Assembly (NCBI RefSeq): GCF_025631005.1
Contig: NZ_JAOTPL010000002.1
Coordinates: forward strand, 248,001-312,000
Length of the DNA stretch: 64,000 bases
Reading direction: 5' to 3'
DNA from: Haoranjiania flava
Lineage (GTDB): Bacteria > Bacteroidota > Bacteroidia > Chitinophagales > Chitinophagaceae
In this document: positions 16,537-25,859 of the stretch, piece by piece
How the letters are laid out: every line of letters starts with the position of its first letter
Position numbering within the stretch: position 1 is the stretch's first letter
The notes under the pieces: generated by a model
What the model was told of the DNA's origin: nothing
The model's input: only the letters and a program-made list of their open reading frames with translations
The model's database searches: none
Program-made: the position numbers and the translations under genes

Positions 16537-17688
16537 TCAAACTTGCTCATCATCCTCATGTTTTTCTTTTAATTTCTCATCAATCTTTTTATCAAGGTCA
16601 TCAATCCTTTCCTGCAGGGTGACAGTATTTTTTCCTTTGATATCAATCACATCCTCATCCTCATTTTTTTCAGAAAAATCTTCTTTTATTTTTTCATTCA
16701 GGTCGGTGGTTTTGTTTTCAATATCTTTCCCGTTTACTTCGGTTTTATTCACCGCTTCCAGCGGCTTGTCTTCATGTTCCACTTCAACAATCTTAGTGGT
16801 AACAGCATATTCCGCAGGATAGATATTGGATCCATATTCCATAGCCCACGATTTGGTAAATTCCGCACCGAAATATAAAATGATAGCCGAATAATAGATC
16901 CATACTAGCATGATCACGAATGAAGCTGCAGCGCCAAAGGTTGAATCAATATTACTGTTTTTGATGTAAATACCAATGAGAAAACGGCCCAGCATAAACA
17001 GCACAGTGGTGGTTGCGGCGCCTACCATTACATCTTTCCACTTAATCTTAGCGTCTGGCAGAAACTTAAATACAGCGCCGAATATAACACTAATCACTAG
17101 GAATGAGAGGAGGATATTTACTGCGTAAATGATTATCACCGTAATATCCGGATACCACAGCCTCAACCTGTCGCTAAAGGCGTCGACCACAGCGTTTACT
17201 CCAAAGAATACCAACAATAAAAAACCAAGGCTTATGATCATGGAGAAAGATAATAACCTGTTCAATATCATTTTAAGCCAGCTTTTTTTGGGCTTGGGTT
17301 TAATGCCCCAGATAGTATTGATGGATTGCTGTATCTGCGCAAACACCGTGGTAGCAGCAAAAATAAGCGTACCGATACCAATGATTGCGGCTATTTTACT
17401 CTTACCCGAGACCGCTGCTTTTTCTATAATATTTTCCAGGAAGCCTGCTGCACTTGCACCCAGGTACTGGCGTAATGTTTCAAAAATCTCGCCCTGAACC
17501 GCTTCTTTTCCCAGGAACCATCCGAGTAGACCCAGCAATACTATAAAGAAGGGAGCTAATGAAAATATAGTTGCATAGGCAAGAGATCCGCTGAGGTTGG
17601 TAACGTTATCGTCTGAAAATCCGGTAAAGGAATTTTTCAGTACTGTCCAGACGCCTTTCCATGTTATTTTTTTTCCATTAAACTTCAT
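16537..17688 (-). CDS. YihY/BrkB family membrane protein
   Basis: About 383 residues from ATG 17688; that start has the A-rich upstream context typical here, while an ATG at 17724 would add 12 residues. Six hydrophobic spans and the family signature are visible: SGSLAYATIFSLAPFFIVLLGLLG at the start, ATTVFAQIQQSINTIWGIKP in the middle, and FGAAASFVIMLVWIYYSAIILYFGAEFTK near residue 290. YihY/BrkB proteins are inner-membrane proteins once called ribonuclease BN; their function is unsettled and a transporter role is suspected. An unusual feature is the ~85-residue acidic/Lys-rich C-terminal tail with predicted coiled coil (TLQERIDDLDKKIDEKLKEK), beyond the normal family length. Confidence 0.88.
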   Translation of the reverse strand: MKFNGKKITWKGVWTVLKNSFTGFSDDNVTNLSGSLAYATIFSLAPFFIVLLGLLGWFLGKEAVQGEIFETLRQYLGASAAGFLENIIEKAAVSGKSKIAAIIGIGTLIFAATTVFAQIQQSINTIWGIKPKPKKSWLKMILNRLLSFSMIISLGFLLLVFFGVNAVVDAFSDRLRLWYPDITVIIIYAVNILLSFLVISVIFGAVFKFLPDAKIKWKDVMVGAATTTVLFMLGRFLIGIYIKNSNIDSTFGAAASFVIMLVWIYYSAIILYFGAEFTKSWAMEYGSNIYPAEYAVTTKIVEVEHEDKPLEAVNKTEVNGKDIENKTTDLNEKIKEDFSEKNEDEDVIDIKGKNTVTLQERIDDLDKKIDEKLKEKHEDDEQV

Positions 17689-17804
17689 CAGTATTTGTTT
17701 TTTTTGTCCGCTGTCATGCAGCATTATTCACAGGGTTGCATATCCTAAGTGGGCGATTGTTGTAATCCCTCACTTACACTAAACATCATATATTGTACCA
17801 AAAC

Positions 17805-18749
17805 CTACAGCCTCTTCTTCCTGCTTATTTTTTGCAGCATTTTTACAACCAGCCAGATGCCGATTGCTACAAATAACAGCCACCATAACCTGGTAAGGAT
17901 CAGTACAAATTCCAGGAATAGATACCAGCCGGTTTTTAAGGCATCTATAAACCTTAAGCCAAAATCAGGCTTATAAGTATTGATGCTTTTTACAAAAGGC
18001 ACCGTGGTCTTAAATTCTTTTTTATCTTGGAAAATGTGCAGGTGCACGGTGCTGTAATTGACCTTATCATCCAGTTGGATTTTGTTCAAAAGTGCTTCGT
18101 CTGCAGATAGCTGCCTGTTGTAACGCGCGTTTTCGGCTGATACATTGTCACTGAGATCACCCCTTTTACCCCGCTGCAGGCTATCAATCCTGTTTTGAGA
18201 GCGCGATGCTCTTTTTTGTCTAAGCTCTTCTGCAAAATATTTCAGCGTGGCGTCTTCAGCCGTGAGGTTTCTGCTTTCTAAAAAATCTATATGGTTGCTG
18301 ATCTGCTTCAGCAAAGTATCCAGGTTATACTGAGGTACACGCAGGGTTACATTGCTCTGCAATACATAGTGAATGATCTGTAATGCAGAGTCTCTGGTGG
18401 TTTGCACCAACTTCTCATCTTGTTGAGTTTTTGATATTTCAGAAGATTCTACAAATCCGCCGTTGGCTCTCACCAGGTCTTCTATGTTGTAGGTAGTTTT
18501 TACAGCGTCTTTTGATTTGAACTTTAAATCAGCAGTTTTAATGATCTTCTTGGTACTGTCTGTGCCTGCTTTAGCGATGTATGAAGACACGATGGAAGCA
18601 TTGTCGGCTGTAACGTCTTCTGCCGTTTCAGGTGTGGCAGCAGCGCTTTCAGCACGATCGGCAGACTGGTGGTCAACGTTTGAATTGCCGCAGGAATTCA
18701 GGAGCAAGGCGATAAGGATAAGCAGGCATGCGATAGTTTTGGTATGCAT
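17805..18749 (-). CDS. DUF4349 lipoprotein
   Basis: A 314-residue lipoprotein: residues 1-20 form a signal ending LLNSC, so Cys 20 is the lipidation site. Residues ~65-290 match DUF4349: KKIIKTADLKFKSKDAVKTTYNIEDLVRANGGFVESSEI, a segment with SNHIDFLESRNLTAEDATLKYF, a coiled-coil stretch (RQKRASRSQNRIDSLQ), and a C-terminal membrane span (GWYLFLEFVLILTRLWWLLFVAIGIWLV). Family members sit in the cell envelope; no biochemical function is established. It follows the BrkB gene region in the same direction with an ~115-base gap. Confidence 0.85.
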   Translation of the reverse strand: MHTKTIACLLILIALLLNSCGNSNVDHQSADRAESAAATPETAEDVTADNASIVSSYIAKAGTDSTKKIIKTADLKFKSKDAVKTTYNIEDLVRANGGFVESSEISKTQQDEKLVQTTRDSALQIIHYVLQSNVTLRVPQYNLDTLLKQISNHIDFLESRNLTAEDATLKYFAEELRQKRASRSQNRIDSLQRGKRGDLSDNVSAENARYNRQLSADEALLNKIQLDDKVNYSTVHLHIFQDKKEFKTTVPFVKSINTYKPDFGLRFIDALKTGWYLFLEFVLILTRLWWLLFVAIGIWLVVKMLQKISRKKRL

Positions 18750-18846
18750 AGCATTTGTTTTATTGGTGGAATAATGAAGACCTGATGCTATTTATACCTG
18801 CCGGTATAATTTGTAACCTAGCTGAATATTAAAATAAAATTTAAAT

Positions 18847-19437
18847 TTATTGCATGGTGCCCCCTTTTGCTGTAAATACCGTTTTTAACTGTTCGAACCG
18901 GTTGCTGTCAATAGCTCTGGTGGCATTCTCAATAATAGCGGTAGCAAAGCCAAGTTCTAAAGAATCCATAGCGGTAAAGTACACACAATAATCGGCCGCA
19001 AGCCCGCAAACGTCCACGCTGTTTACATTGCGCCCTTTCAGGTAATCTGCAAGGCCGGTAGACTTTAGCTTACCATTATCATAAAAACCGCTGTAGCTGT
19101 CTATATGCCTGTCCATCCCTTTACGGAAGATGGCTTCAATTTTACTTGTATTTAGTGTATCGGCAAATGCAGCTCCCGTCGTTTCCTGTACACAATGGTC
19201 GGGCCATAATGTTTGTTGCAGGCCGTGCAGATCAATTATTTCAAATACATTTTTTCCCGGATGTTGGGAAGCGAAGCTCAGGTGTCCGGCCGGGTGCCAG
19301 TCTTGTGTGGCCACTACCAGCTCATAATTGTTTTGTAGCTGGTTGATGGTTGGGATAATTTTATCGCCGTCATTCACAGCCAGTGATCCTCCTGGTAAAA
19401 AATCGTTTTGTATATCTACTATTATCAGAGCCTTCAT
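18847..19437 (-). CDS. pncA: Nicotinamidase
   Basis: A 196-residue isochorismatase-fold enzyme that hydrolyses nicotinamide to nicotinate in NAD salvage. The catalytic triad is D8 (VDIQNDF), K106 (FRKGMD) and C151 (AADYCVYFTA); the metal ligands are D46 and H48 (DWHPAGH), H52 and H81 (WPDHC). ATG 19437 gives the standard start MKALIIVDIQNDF; an in-frame upstream codon at 19461 adds a non-conserved extension. The serpin terminator lies directly upstream, so pncA probably has its own promoter. Confidence 0.95.
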   Translation of the reverse strand: MKALIIVDIQNDFLPGGSLAVNDGDKIIPTINQLQNNYELVVATQDWHPAGHLSFASQHPGKNVFEIIDLHGLQQTLWPDHCVQETTGAAFADTLNTSKIEAIFRKGMDRHIDSYSGFYDNGKLKSTGLADYLKGRNVNSVDVCGLAADYCVYFTAMDSLELGFATAIIENATRAIDSNRFEQLKTVFTAKGGTMQ

Positions 19438-19455
19438 TTGTTTTTTATCAAATAT

Positions 19456-19487
19456 AAACAAAACTGCCGCACTTGCAGGAGCGGCAG
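19456..19487 (-). terminator. Rho-independent terminator of the serpin gene
   Basis: On the reverse strand: CTGCCGC, a 10-base loop, GCGGCAG, then TTTTGTTT. Perfect 7-base GC-rich stem followed by a T-rich run, 28 bases beyond the serpin stop codon. Confidence 0.8.
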
Positions 19488-19514
19488 CTTAAGATACATA
19501 CAGGTATATGGAAA

Positions 19515-20747
19515 TTATGGATGCATGATCCTGCCCATAAACAAGATGGTATTGGAGGTTTTTTCGCTGATAATGATACCAAAAGGCCGGTTGCAATTAA
19601 AAATTACCGTCTTTAGCTGCGGTGCGGAGGTTGAAAGCATCCCGGTAGTTGTAACTGCTGCGGCTTCCGTACCTTCTTCATTTACTTCTACAAAGGTATT
19701 TTGTTTTACAAACCCTATAAATAAAGGTTTTACTTTGCTCATGGTGGAGAAATCAGCTAAACTTTCATTAAAAGCCTTCGTCATACCCATCTTCTTTAAA
19801 GTATTATTCAAAACCGTGTCTTTTTCAAGTTTAAACTTTGGCAGGCTTACTATGGTATTTGTTCCCCGCATTTTTTGCTGCAGCTCGTCCCAGCCGGATA
19901 AACTAAGGCTGTTGTATATACTTTTTATACTTTTTCCCGGCTTTGGCAACAGGATGGTAGCCCGGAATTGCTGATTGCCATACGGAAGGTTGATCACCTG
20001 GTAATCTTCATTTTCAGTATAATCAAATACGCCTTCCTGCTTCATCATTTTTACCGTTTTCCTGGCGCCATTCTCACCGGTAAATTGCTCATCTTTGGTG
20101 TCTTTTTTATCGAATTTTCTGGTCCAATCGCCCTTGAAATACAAAGCATTCATCAGTATCATCACCAGGTGCGGATCCAATGCTTGCAATACTTTGGGTA
20201 TTTTTCCGTTGGTATTGTCATTGGCCCATTTATTAATAATAGCTACATCCGAAGGTACAAACGGCAGACCTGTAACCTGTGCATTAAAATCATTTTTCAT
20301 CTGGTTGAGATATACGGTTTCAAACGGGAATGAAGTTTTGTGGAAAATAGCATTGGCCAATGTCATTTTTACTTTAGGATCGGCTGCTGGCAGTTCTTGC
20401 AGCAGCTTGCTATACGCAACATTCAGGTCTTTGATGTTGATATTTTCTGCGTGCAATGCTTTTAAAATCTCAGATTTTGTGTCATTGCCGGCGCCGTTCA
20501 CCACCATGCCTAAAGCCATGTGCAGGCTTAACGGCGATAAAAAAATATTATCATCTGCCACATATTCTGTTTGTACTGTCTTAAAAAAATCAAATGCAAA
20601 TGAAGACGTTGCATTGGCAACCTCCTGTTTTATTTCAATTGGTTTTGCCTGGCTGTCCGCATCAGGCTTTGCACCTCCATCTGTACTTTTTGTACAGCCG
20701 GTAAAGGTTAGTGCGCTTATCAGAATGGTTGTTAAATGTAGTTTCAT
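19515..20747 (-). CDS. Serpin family protease inhibitor (lipoprotein)
   Basis: A 410-residue serpin with an N-terminal lipoprotein signal (ALTFTGC, Cys 18), so likely tethered in the envelope. Landmarks: LSPLSLHMALGMVVNGAGN, NAIFHKTSFPF, KWANDNTNGKIPKVL, LMNALYFKGDWTRKFD, and the hinge plus C-terminus VNEEGTEAAAVTTTGM ... NRPFGIIISEKTSNTILFMGRI. The hinge (EEGTEAAAV) has the small residues needed for loop insertion, so it should be inhibitory. Counting from the hinge Glu as P17 puts Thr-Ser at P1-P1', which would suit an elastase- or subtilisin-like target rather than trypsin; this is inference. It is flanked by terminators and is probably monocistronic. Confidence 0.93.
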   Translation of the reverse strand: MKLHLTTILISALTFTGCTKSTDGGAKPDADSQAKPIEIKQEVANATSSFAFDFFKTVQTEYVADDNIFLSPLSLHMALGMVVNGAGNDTKSEILKALHAENINIKDLNVAYSKLLQELPAADPKVKMTLANAIFHKTSFPFETVYLNQMKNDFNAQVTGLPFVPSDVAIINKWANDNTNGKIPKVLQALDPHLVMILMNALYFKGDWTRKFDKKDTKDEQFTGENGARKTVKMMKQEGVFDYTENEDYQVINLPYGNQQFRATILLPKPGKSIKSIYNSLSLSGWDELQQKMRGTNTIVSLPKFKLEKDTVLNNTLKKMGMTKAFNESLADFSTMSKVKPLFIGFVKQNTFVEVNEEGTEAAAVTTTGMLSTSAPQLKTVIFNCNRPFGIIISEKTSNTILFMGRIMHP

Positions 20748-20825
20748 ACAATCCTTTTTTTAAATATAACTCTTATAGATACGTTAAAGATGGCAGAAAC
20801 GTTACACCTGGAATGGCTTATTTTT

Positions 20826-20856
20826 ATAAAAAAATCCCGCAACATTTGTTACGGGA
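20826..20856 (-). terminator. Rho-independent terminator of the aconitase gene
   Basis: Reverse strand: ATCCCGTAAC, loop AAAT, GTTGCGGGAT, then seven T. A ten-base stem with one mismatch, nine bases past the aconitase stop. Confidence 0.85.
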
Positions 20857-20864
20857 TCGGGTAT

Positions 20865-23135
20865 TTAATTTTCGGCAAAATTTTTCCGGATAATGTTTAG
20901 TGCTGCACCGGCTTTGAACCATTCTATCTGCTGTGCATTGTAGGTATGGTTCACAGGAAACTGTTCTGTGGTGCCGTCTTTGTGATGCAGTACCAGCGTT
21001 AACGGTTTTACCGGGGTAAAATCTGTGAGCCCCACGATGTCGATCACGTCGTCTTCCAGTATTTTATCGTAATCATCCTTGTTGGCAAAAGTCAGTGCGA
21101 GCATACCCTGTTTCTTCAGGTTGGTTTCGTGGATGCGTGCGAATGATTTTACCAGCACCGCTTTTACGCCTAAATGGCGCGGCTCCATGGCAGCATGCTC
21201 ACGGCTGGATCCTTCACCGTAGTTTTCATCGCCCACTACAATTGTTCCTATGCCGGCTGCCTTGTAAGCCCGCTGTGTTTCAGGCACTGGGCCGTAGGTT
21301 CCGGTAAGCTGGTTTTTAACCAGGTCAGTTTGCTCGTTAAAATAATTCAGTGCGCCAATCAGCAGGTTGTTGGAAATATTATCCAGGTGGCCGCGGTACT
21401 TCAGCCAGGGGCCTGCCATAGAGATATGGTCTGTTGTGCACTTTCCTTTAGCTTTTATCAGCAGGCGTAAACCGGTCATATCTTTGCCGTTCCAGGCAGG
21501 GAATGGTTCCAGCAGTTGCAGCCTGTTGCTCTCAGGCGATACGCTTACGGTAATATTGCTGCCGTCTTCAGCCGGAGCCTGGTAGCCCGGGTCTTCTACT
21601 TCAAAACCTTTGGTTGGCAATTCATCGCCGGAAGGAGGGTCTAATTTTACTTGCGCACCGGCCTGGTTGGTGAGGGTATCTGTCAGCGGGTTAAAGCCAA
21701 GGTCGCCGGCAATGGCCAGCGCCGTAACGATTTCCGGAGAAGCTACGAATGCAAAGGTATTGGGGTTGCCATCGTTGCGTTTGGCAAAGTTGCGGTTGAA
21801 GGAGTGTACAATGGTGTTTCTCTCCTTTTTCTCGGCGCCCATCCTGTCCCACATGCCTATGCAGGGGCCGCAGGCATTGGTGTAAATAGTTGCGCCTACT
21901 TTTTTGTAGGTATCAATAATGCCGTCTCTTTCCACCGTATACCTGATCTGTTCAGAGCCGGGGTTGATGCCGAATTCTGCTTTGGCTGCCAGGTTTTTCT
22001 CGCCTACCTGCCTGGCTATGGATACAGCGCGCGAAAGGTCTTCGTAAGAAGAGTTGGTGCAGGACCCGATAAGGCCTACCTCCACCTTCAGCGGCCAGTC
22101 GTTGGCCAGGGCTGCTTCCTTCATTTTAGAAATAGGTGTAGCCAGGTCGGGGGTGAACGGGCCGTTTACATGCGGCTCCAGTTCAGAAAGATTTATTTCA
22201 TAAACTTCATCAAAATATTTTTCAGGATCGGCATACACTTCGGCATCGCCGGTGAGGTGTTCCCTGATCTCGTTTGCCATATCTGCCACTTCGCTTCTGC
22301 CGGTTGCACGCAGGTAGCGCTCCATGGAATCGTCGTACCCGAAAGTAGAGGTTGTAGCGCCAATTTCAGCGCCCATATTGCAGATAGTACCTTTACCGGT
22401 ACAGCTCATGGAAACAGCGCCTTCGCCGAAATATTCTACAATAGCGCCGGTGCCGCCCTTAACGGTCAGCAACCCGGAAACTTTCAGTATTACATCTTTG
22501 GGAGCAGTCCAGCCGTTGAGCTTTCCGGTAAGTTTTATACCGATCAGTTTGGGAAACTTCAGCTCCCAGGGGAGGCCTGCCATTACATCACAGGCATCGG
22601 CGCCGCCTACGCCGATAGCGATCATGCCCAATCCGCCTGCGTTTACGGTATGTGAATCGGTACCGATCATCATGCCGCCGGGAAATGCATAGTTTTCCAG
22701 TACTACCTGGTGAATAATGCCGGCGCCGGGCTTCCAGAAACCAATTCCGTATTTATTGGATACCGAACTCAGGAAATCAAAAACTTCCTTACTGTCCTGG
22801 TTGGCGAGGGCAAGGTCTTTTTCTGCTCCTTCTTTGGCTATGATCAGGTGATCACAATGCACGGTAGAGGGTACTGCTACTTTTGGCCTGCCTGCCTGCA
22901 TAAACTGCAACAGCGCCATTTGTGCGGTAGCATCCTGCATGGCTACGCGGTCGGGAGAAAAGTTTACATAATCTGTAGCGCGCTCAAATGCTTTCAGGTG
23001 CTGATCCTCGTGCAGGTGTGCATACAATATTTTTTCAGACAGCGTCAAAGGTTTTCCAACCAATGCCCTTGCCTTTTTTATTTTTTCGGGCAAATGCTGG
23101 TACACCTTGCGGATCATGTCAATATCAAAAGCCAT
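20865..23135 (-). CDS. Aconitate hydratase
   Basis: A 756-residue aconitase of the mitochondrial-like type, interconverting citrate and isocitrate in the TCA cycle. Seen: VAMQDATAQMALLQFMQAG, VPSTVHCDHLI, GIIHQVVLENYAFPGGMMIGTDSHT, and cluster ligands in GSCTNSSYEDL and NACGPCIGMWDR that hold the 4Fe-4S cluster. The C-terminal swivel domain has GEGSSREHAAMEPRHLG, which carries the substrate-binding Ser and Arg. ATG 23135 starts MAFDIDMIRKVY; the in-frame TTG at 23141 adds two residues. Flanked by its own terminator and divergent from the PspC-like gene. Confidence 0.96.
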   Translation of the reverse strand: MAFDIDMIRKVYQHLPEKIKKARALVGKPLTLSEKILYAHLHEDQHLKAFERATDYVNFSPDRVAMQDATAQMALLQFMQAGRPKVAVPSTVHCDHLIIAKEGAEKDLALANQDSKEVFDFLSSVSNKYGIGFWKPGAGIIHQVVLENYAFPGGMMIGTDSHTVNAGGLGMIAIGVGGADACDVMAGLPWELKFPKLIGIKLTGKLNGWTAPKDVILKVSGLLTVKGGTGAIVEYFGEGAVSMSCTGKGTICNMGAEIGATTSTFGYDDSMERYLRATGRSEVADMANEIREHLTGDAEVYADPEKYFDEVYEINLSELEPHVNGPFTPDLATPISKMKEAALANDWPLKVEVGLIGSCTNSSYEDLSRAVSIARQVGEKNLAAKAEFGINPGSEQIRYTVERDGIIDTYKKVGATIYTNACGPCIGMWDRMGAEKKERNTIVHSFNRNFAKRNDGNPNTFAFVASPEIVTALAIAGDLGFNPLTDTLTNQAGAQVKLDPPSGDELPTKGFEVEDPGYQAPAEDGSNITVSVSPESNRLQLLEPFPAWNGKDMTGLRLLIKAKGKCTTDHISMAGPWLKYRGHLDNISNNLLIGALNYFNEQTDLVKNQLTGTYGPVPETQRAYKAAGIGTIVVGDENYGEGSSREHAAMEPRHLGVKAVLVKSFARIHETNLKKQGMLALTFANKDDYDKILEDDVIDIVGLTDFTPVKPLTLVLHHKDGTTEQFPVNHTYNAQQIEWFKAGAALNIIRKNFAEN

Positions 23136-23240
23136 AAACAATTGGTTTTTATAAAAATTAAAGGTTATCTCTTATGCGTAGCGAATATAACTAAAAAAGA
23201 AAACATTGCTTTTTTTAGTGTGTATATTTTAGGAATAAAT

Positions 23241-23272
23241 TTTGTTGCTATAGAAAAAAATATATTATTTTG
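23241..23272 (+). promoter_or_regulatory. Candidate promoter of the PspC-like gene
   Basis: TTTG at 23241-23244, 20 bases, then TTATTTTG at 23265-23272, one mismatch from the Bacteroidota TAnnTTTG element. The gene starts 53 bases downstream. Confidence 0.4.
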
Positions 23273-23324
23273 AATATAGAAAATTTAACTTTATATCAAT
23301 TTCTCCCTCTAAAAAGTAATTGTT

Positions 23325-23546
23325 ATGGAAAAAATTAGAGAATTCATAGAATGGGGCGCATTTGGTGTATGTTCCAAACTGGGCGAAAAGTTGGGCATAG
23401 CTTCCTCTCGCATCAGGCTTTGGTTTATCTATATTTCCTTCCTGACTTTGGGATCGCCAATTATTGTTTACATGGCCATGCTGTTTACCTTAAACATCAG
23501 AAAGTATGTTTTCTTTGCCAAGAGGAACCCGGTGGAGGCCAATTAA
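23325..23546 (+). CDS. PspC domain mini-protein
   Basis: A 73-residue protein that is almost entirely a PspC-type membrane domain: EWGAFGVCSKLGEKLGIASSRIRLWFIYISFL, then a hydrophobic span (LGSPIIVYMAMLFTL) and a basic tail. Longer PspC proteins take part in envelope-stress responses; for these stand-alone short forms the role is unknown. It lies 17 bases before an S41 peptidase gene in the same direction, so the two may form a small operon. Confidence 0.8.
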   Translation: MEKIREFIEWGAFGVCSKLGEKLGIASSRIRLWFIYISFLTLGSPIIVYMAMLFTLNIRKYVFFAKRNPVEAN

Positions 23547-23563
23547 AAAAACGACCACATTAA

Positions 23564-25300
23564 ATGATCAGCATACACAAATTGTTAGTGGCAGCAGTAA
23601 TCTTCTTTACCGCAGCAAGTATATACTCATGCAAAAAAAATATCGATGATATTCCTGATGACGGAGGTGTTAAGTTAGACACTGCTAATTCCACCTGGGC
23701 AGACAGGCTCTACGATTCGGTGTTTTTTTATGCTAAGGAAATTTATTACTGGCATGATAAGCTCCCTGCGTATAAAGAATTTCTGCCACGTCAATACAAA
23801 ACTTCCGATACTTTGATGGGCTTGCAAAAGGAGGTTTTCCAGCTTACACGTTATGCTAAAGATGGTGTAGGAAGGTCGTACGAGCAGGCTATAGATTATG
23901 ATAAGTATGGACAAAGAATAGATGACAACAGCCATGCGAAATTTTCTTATGTTGCTTATACAAAAAGTACCATGAATGGAGGCGCTGTTTCTAATGCATT
24001 GCTAAATAACGATTACTCTAAAAATCTAAAAATGACTTTAGATGGCAAGGAAAATAATTTTGGCTTTGTGTTAGGGTTTATCCCAGCAAAGTATTCGTAT
24101 GGTACTGCCGATAGTATTGATGCTGCAAAAGTTGACTCCAACAGTTATGTAAGCTTTGTAAGGTTCATTACTAAGGAGTCGCCCGCTTACTATGCTGGAA
24201 TAAGAAGGGGAGACTACGTTACTAAATTGAATGGAATAATTGTAAATGACGATAATATTAATGCTGTTGAAAGGGCCTTAAACGGCGATCATCTTAATAT
24301 AACTACTTATAAGCCATCTACTAAAGTTGAAAAAAATTTTTCGCTGAATAAATCTACCTATAGATTTGATCCTTTCTTCAAAGATACCGTATTGACAATC
24401 ACTAGTCCCAACAATGGAGTGAGTAAGAAAATAGGGTATGCAGCCTATAAATCGTTTACGGAATTTGACAGCAGTTCCAAGGAACCGCTTGAGCGTGTGA
24501 TCCAGAGATTTACCTCTCAGGGAATCCAGGACCTGGTAATTGATTTGCGATATAATGGCGGTGGTTGGGTTAATACAGCCGACAACTTTGTAGACTACCT
24601 GGCGCCTTCATCTGCGCATGGAAAAGTAAAGATGGTAAACTATTATAACACGCTCATGCAGCAGAAAAAAGCAATAATTTTAAAACAGCTGCCTCAGCGC
24701 GATGAAAATGATAAGATCAAGCCTGGTTTAACCTATTTTGATTACGATTACTCAATAGAAAGTAATACCAAAAAAATTGCTAAAAAAGGCTCGATAGACC
24801 TGCCGCGCATTTTCTTTATTGTGAGCAGCAGTTCTGCCTCCGCAAGCGAAATGATGATCAATTGCCTGAAGCCTCATATGAATGTAACATTGGTAGGGGC
24901 TTCTTTCTCAGATGATGGTAAAAAAACCTATGGTAAACCTATCGGCTTCTTCGAAGTACGCATGGGTCCGGAAAATAACAGTTTCAGCATGTGGGTATCT
25001 AATTTTGAAACTAAAAACGCTTTGGGTGAAGGGGGTTATTATGCCGGTATGAGTACAGATTACCAGGCTTTTGATGATATTCGTTATGACTTAGGCGATC
25101 CAAGGGAAAGATGCTTTAGGGAAGCCATCAGGCTAATCCTGGGAGATAATAAATATACACCTCCTGTAACTATGTCCAGGTATGGCGGTGCTATTCGTTC
25201 TGCTGCAACTACGGATCAGGGAAGTATGAAAGATGTGAGAGGTATTTCTTTAGGCCCTGTTACAAACATCTATGATATGGTCATTGACCCTTCCAAATAA
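23564..25300 (+). CDS. S41 family peptidase (lipoprotein)
   Basis: A 578-residue C-terminal-processing-type peptidase with a lipoprotein signal (about residues 1-23, ASIYSC). A PDZ-like region follows near residues 200-260 (SPAYYAGIRRGDYVTKLNGI). The catalytic domain shows QGIQDLVIDLRYNGGGW, FFIVSSSSASASEMMI (nucleophile Ser) and the Lys-bearing region DDGKKTYGKPIG, which together form the Ser/Lys dyad. Such lipoproteins are common in Bacteroidota; substrate unknown. A perfect terminator follows at 25315. Confidence 0.9.
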   Translation: MISIHKLLVAAVIFFTAASIYSCKKNIDDIPDDGGVKLDTANSTWADRLYDSVFFYAKEIYYWHDKLPAYKEFLPRQYKTSDTLMGLQKEVFQLTRYAKDGVGRSYEQAIDYDKYGQRIDDNSHAKFSYVAYTKSTMNGGAVSNALLNNDYSKNLKMTLDGKENNFGFVLGFIPAKYSYGTADSIDAAKVDSNSYVSFVRFITKESPAYYAGIRRGDYVTKLNGIIVNDDNINAVERALNGDHLNITTYKPSTKVEKNFSLNKSTYRFDPFFKDTVLTITSPNNGVSKKIGYAAYKSFTEFDSSSKEPLERVIQRFTSQGIQDLVIDLRYNGGGWVNTADNFVDYLAPSSAHGKVKMVNYYNTLMQQKKAIILKQLPQRDENDKIKPGLTYFDYDYSIESNTKKIAKKGSIDLPRIFFIVSSSSASASEMMINCLKPHMNVTLVGASFSDDGKKTYGKPIGFFEVRMGPENNSFSMWVSNFETKNALGEGGYYAGMSTDYQAFDDIRYDLGDPRERCFREAIRLILGDNKYTPPVTMSRYGGAIRSAATTDQGSMKDVRGISLGPVTNIYDMVIDPSK

Positions 25301-25314
25301 ATTTATCCTATTCC

Positions 25315-25343
25315 AACTGCCGGCATTTCAACGGCAGTTTTTT
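25315..25343 (+). terminator. Rho-independent terminator of the S41 peptidase gene
   Basis: AACTGCCG, short loop, CGGCAGTT followed by further T residues. Perfect eight-base stem 14 bases after the stop codon. Confidence 0.85.
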
Positions 25344-25859
25344 ATCCATGGCTATATTAAGTTGAGATTGTAATATTGATTGTGCGATTCACAGCAGGCG
25401 CAAGCGTCCGCTTGTGCTATGAGTTGCAAGGTGTTTTTTATTTATTTGCACGCCAAGCTTTTACCCCAAGCTCGCAAAGAATTTAGGAGGTAAGTGGTGA
25501 ATGAGATTGCTTTCGCTCCGTCCGAAGACTCCGGAACCGTCAGAGTAGCTCGCTCGAATGACATTTTTGAAGTGTATGCGTAATGCGATAAACCGTAGTG
25601 TAACGAAGGTTAGAAGCAATCTTCTTCCCATGTGAGGTAATGTTAACTACCATCTTGCTTAGCCGCAGGCACAAGCGGACGTTTGTGCTATGAGTGTGGA
25701 ATATAAAGTAGGTGTATCGCATTAAGAAATTCACGTTGATCTCAACTTCGTCATGCACTTCGCTAACGTAACGAAGAATACTGTTGTTACATCATCAGGC
25801 TTCTACTCCCTCTCTTCCGCCGATTCTTCGGAGTAGGCAGGGAGGGCCGGGGTGAGGCG
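25344..25859. repeat. Intergenic stretch with R3 hairpins
   Basis: About 515 bases without a supported gene. Two 30-base near-copies lie at 25394-25423 and 25665-25694, both of the form GCAGGC-[hairpin]-GTGCTATGAG with arms GCGCAAGCG/CGCTTGTGC and GCACAAGCG/CGTTTGTGC; the loop changes from TC to GA while the arms stay paired. At 25800-25856 there is a separate imperfect hairpin with arms CTACTCC and GGAGTAG, then GGAGGGCCGGGG. Small ORFs crossing this stretch look like chance. Confidence 0.7.

Noticed and set aside
21651..22655. Long forward open frame of 334 codons
   Set aside because: Lies wholly antisense to the clear aconitase gene; shows no domain and mirrors its codon pattern.
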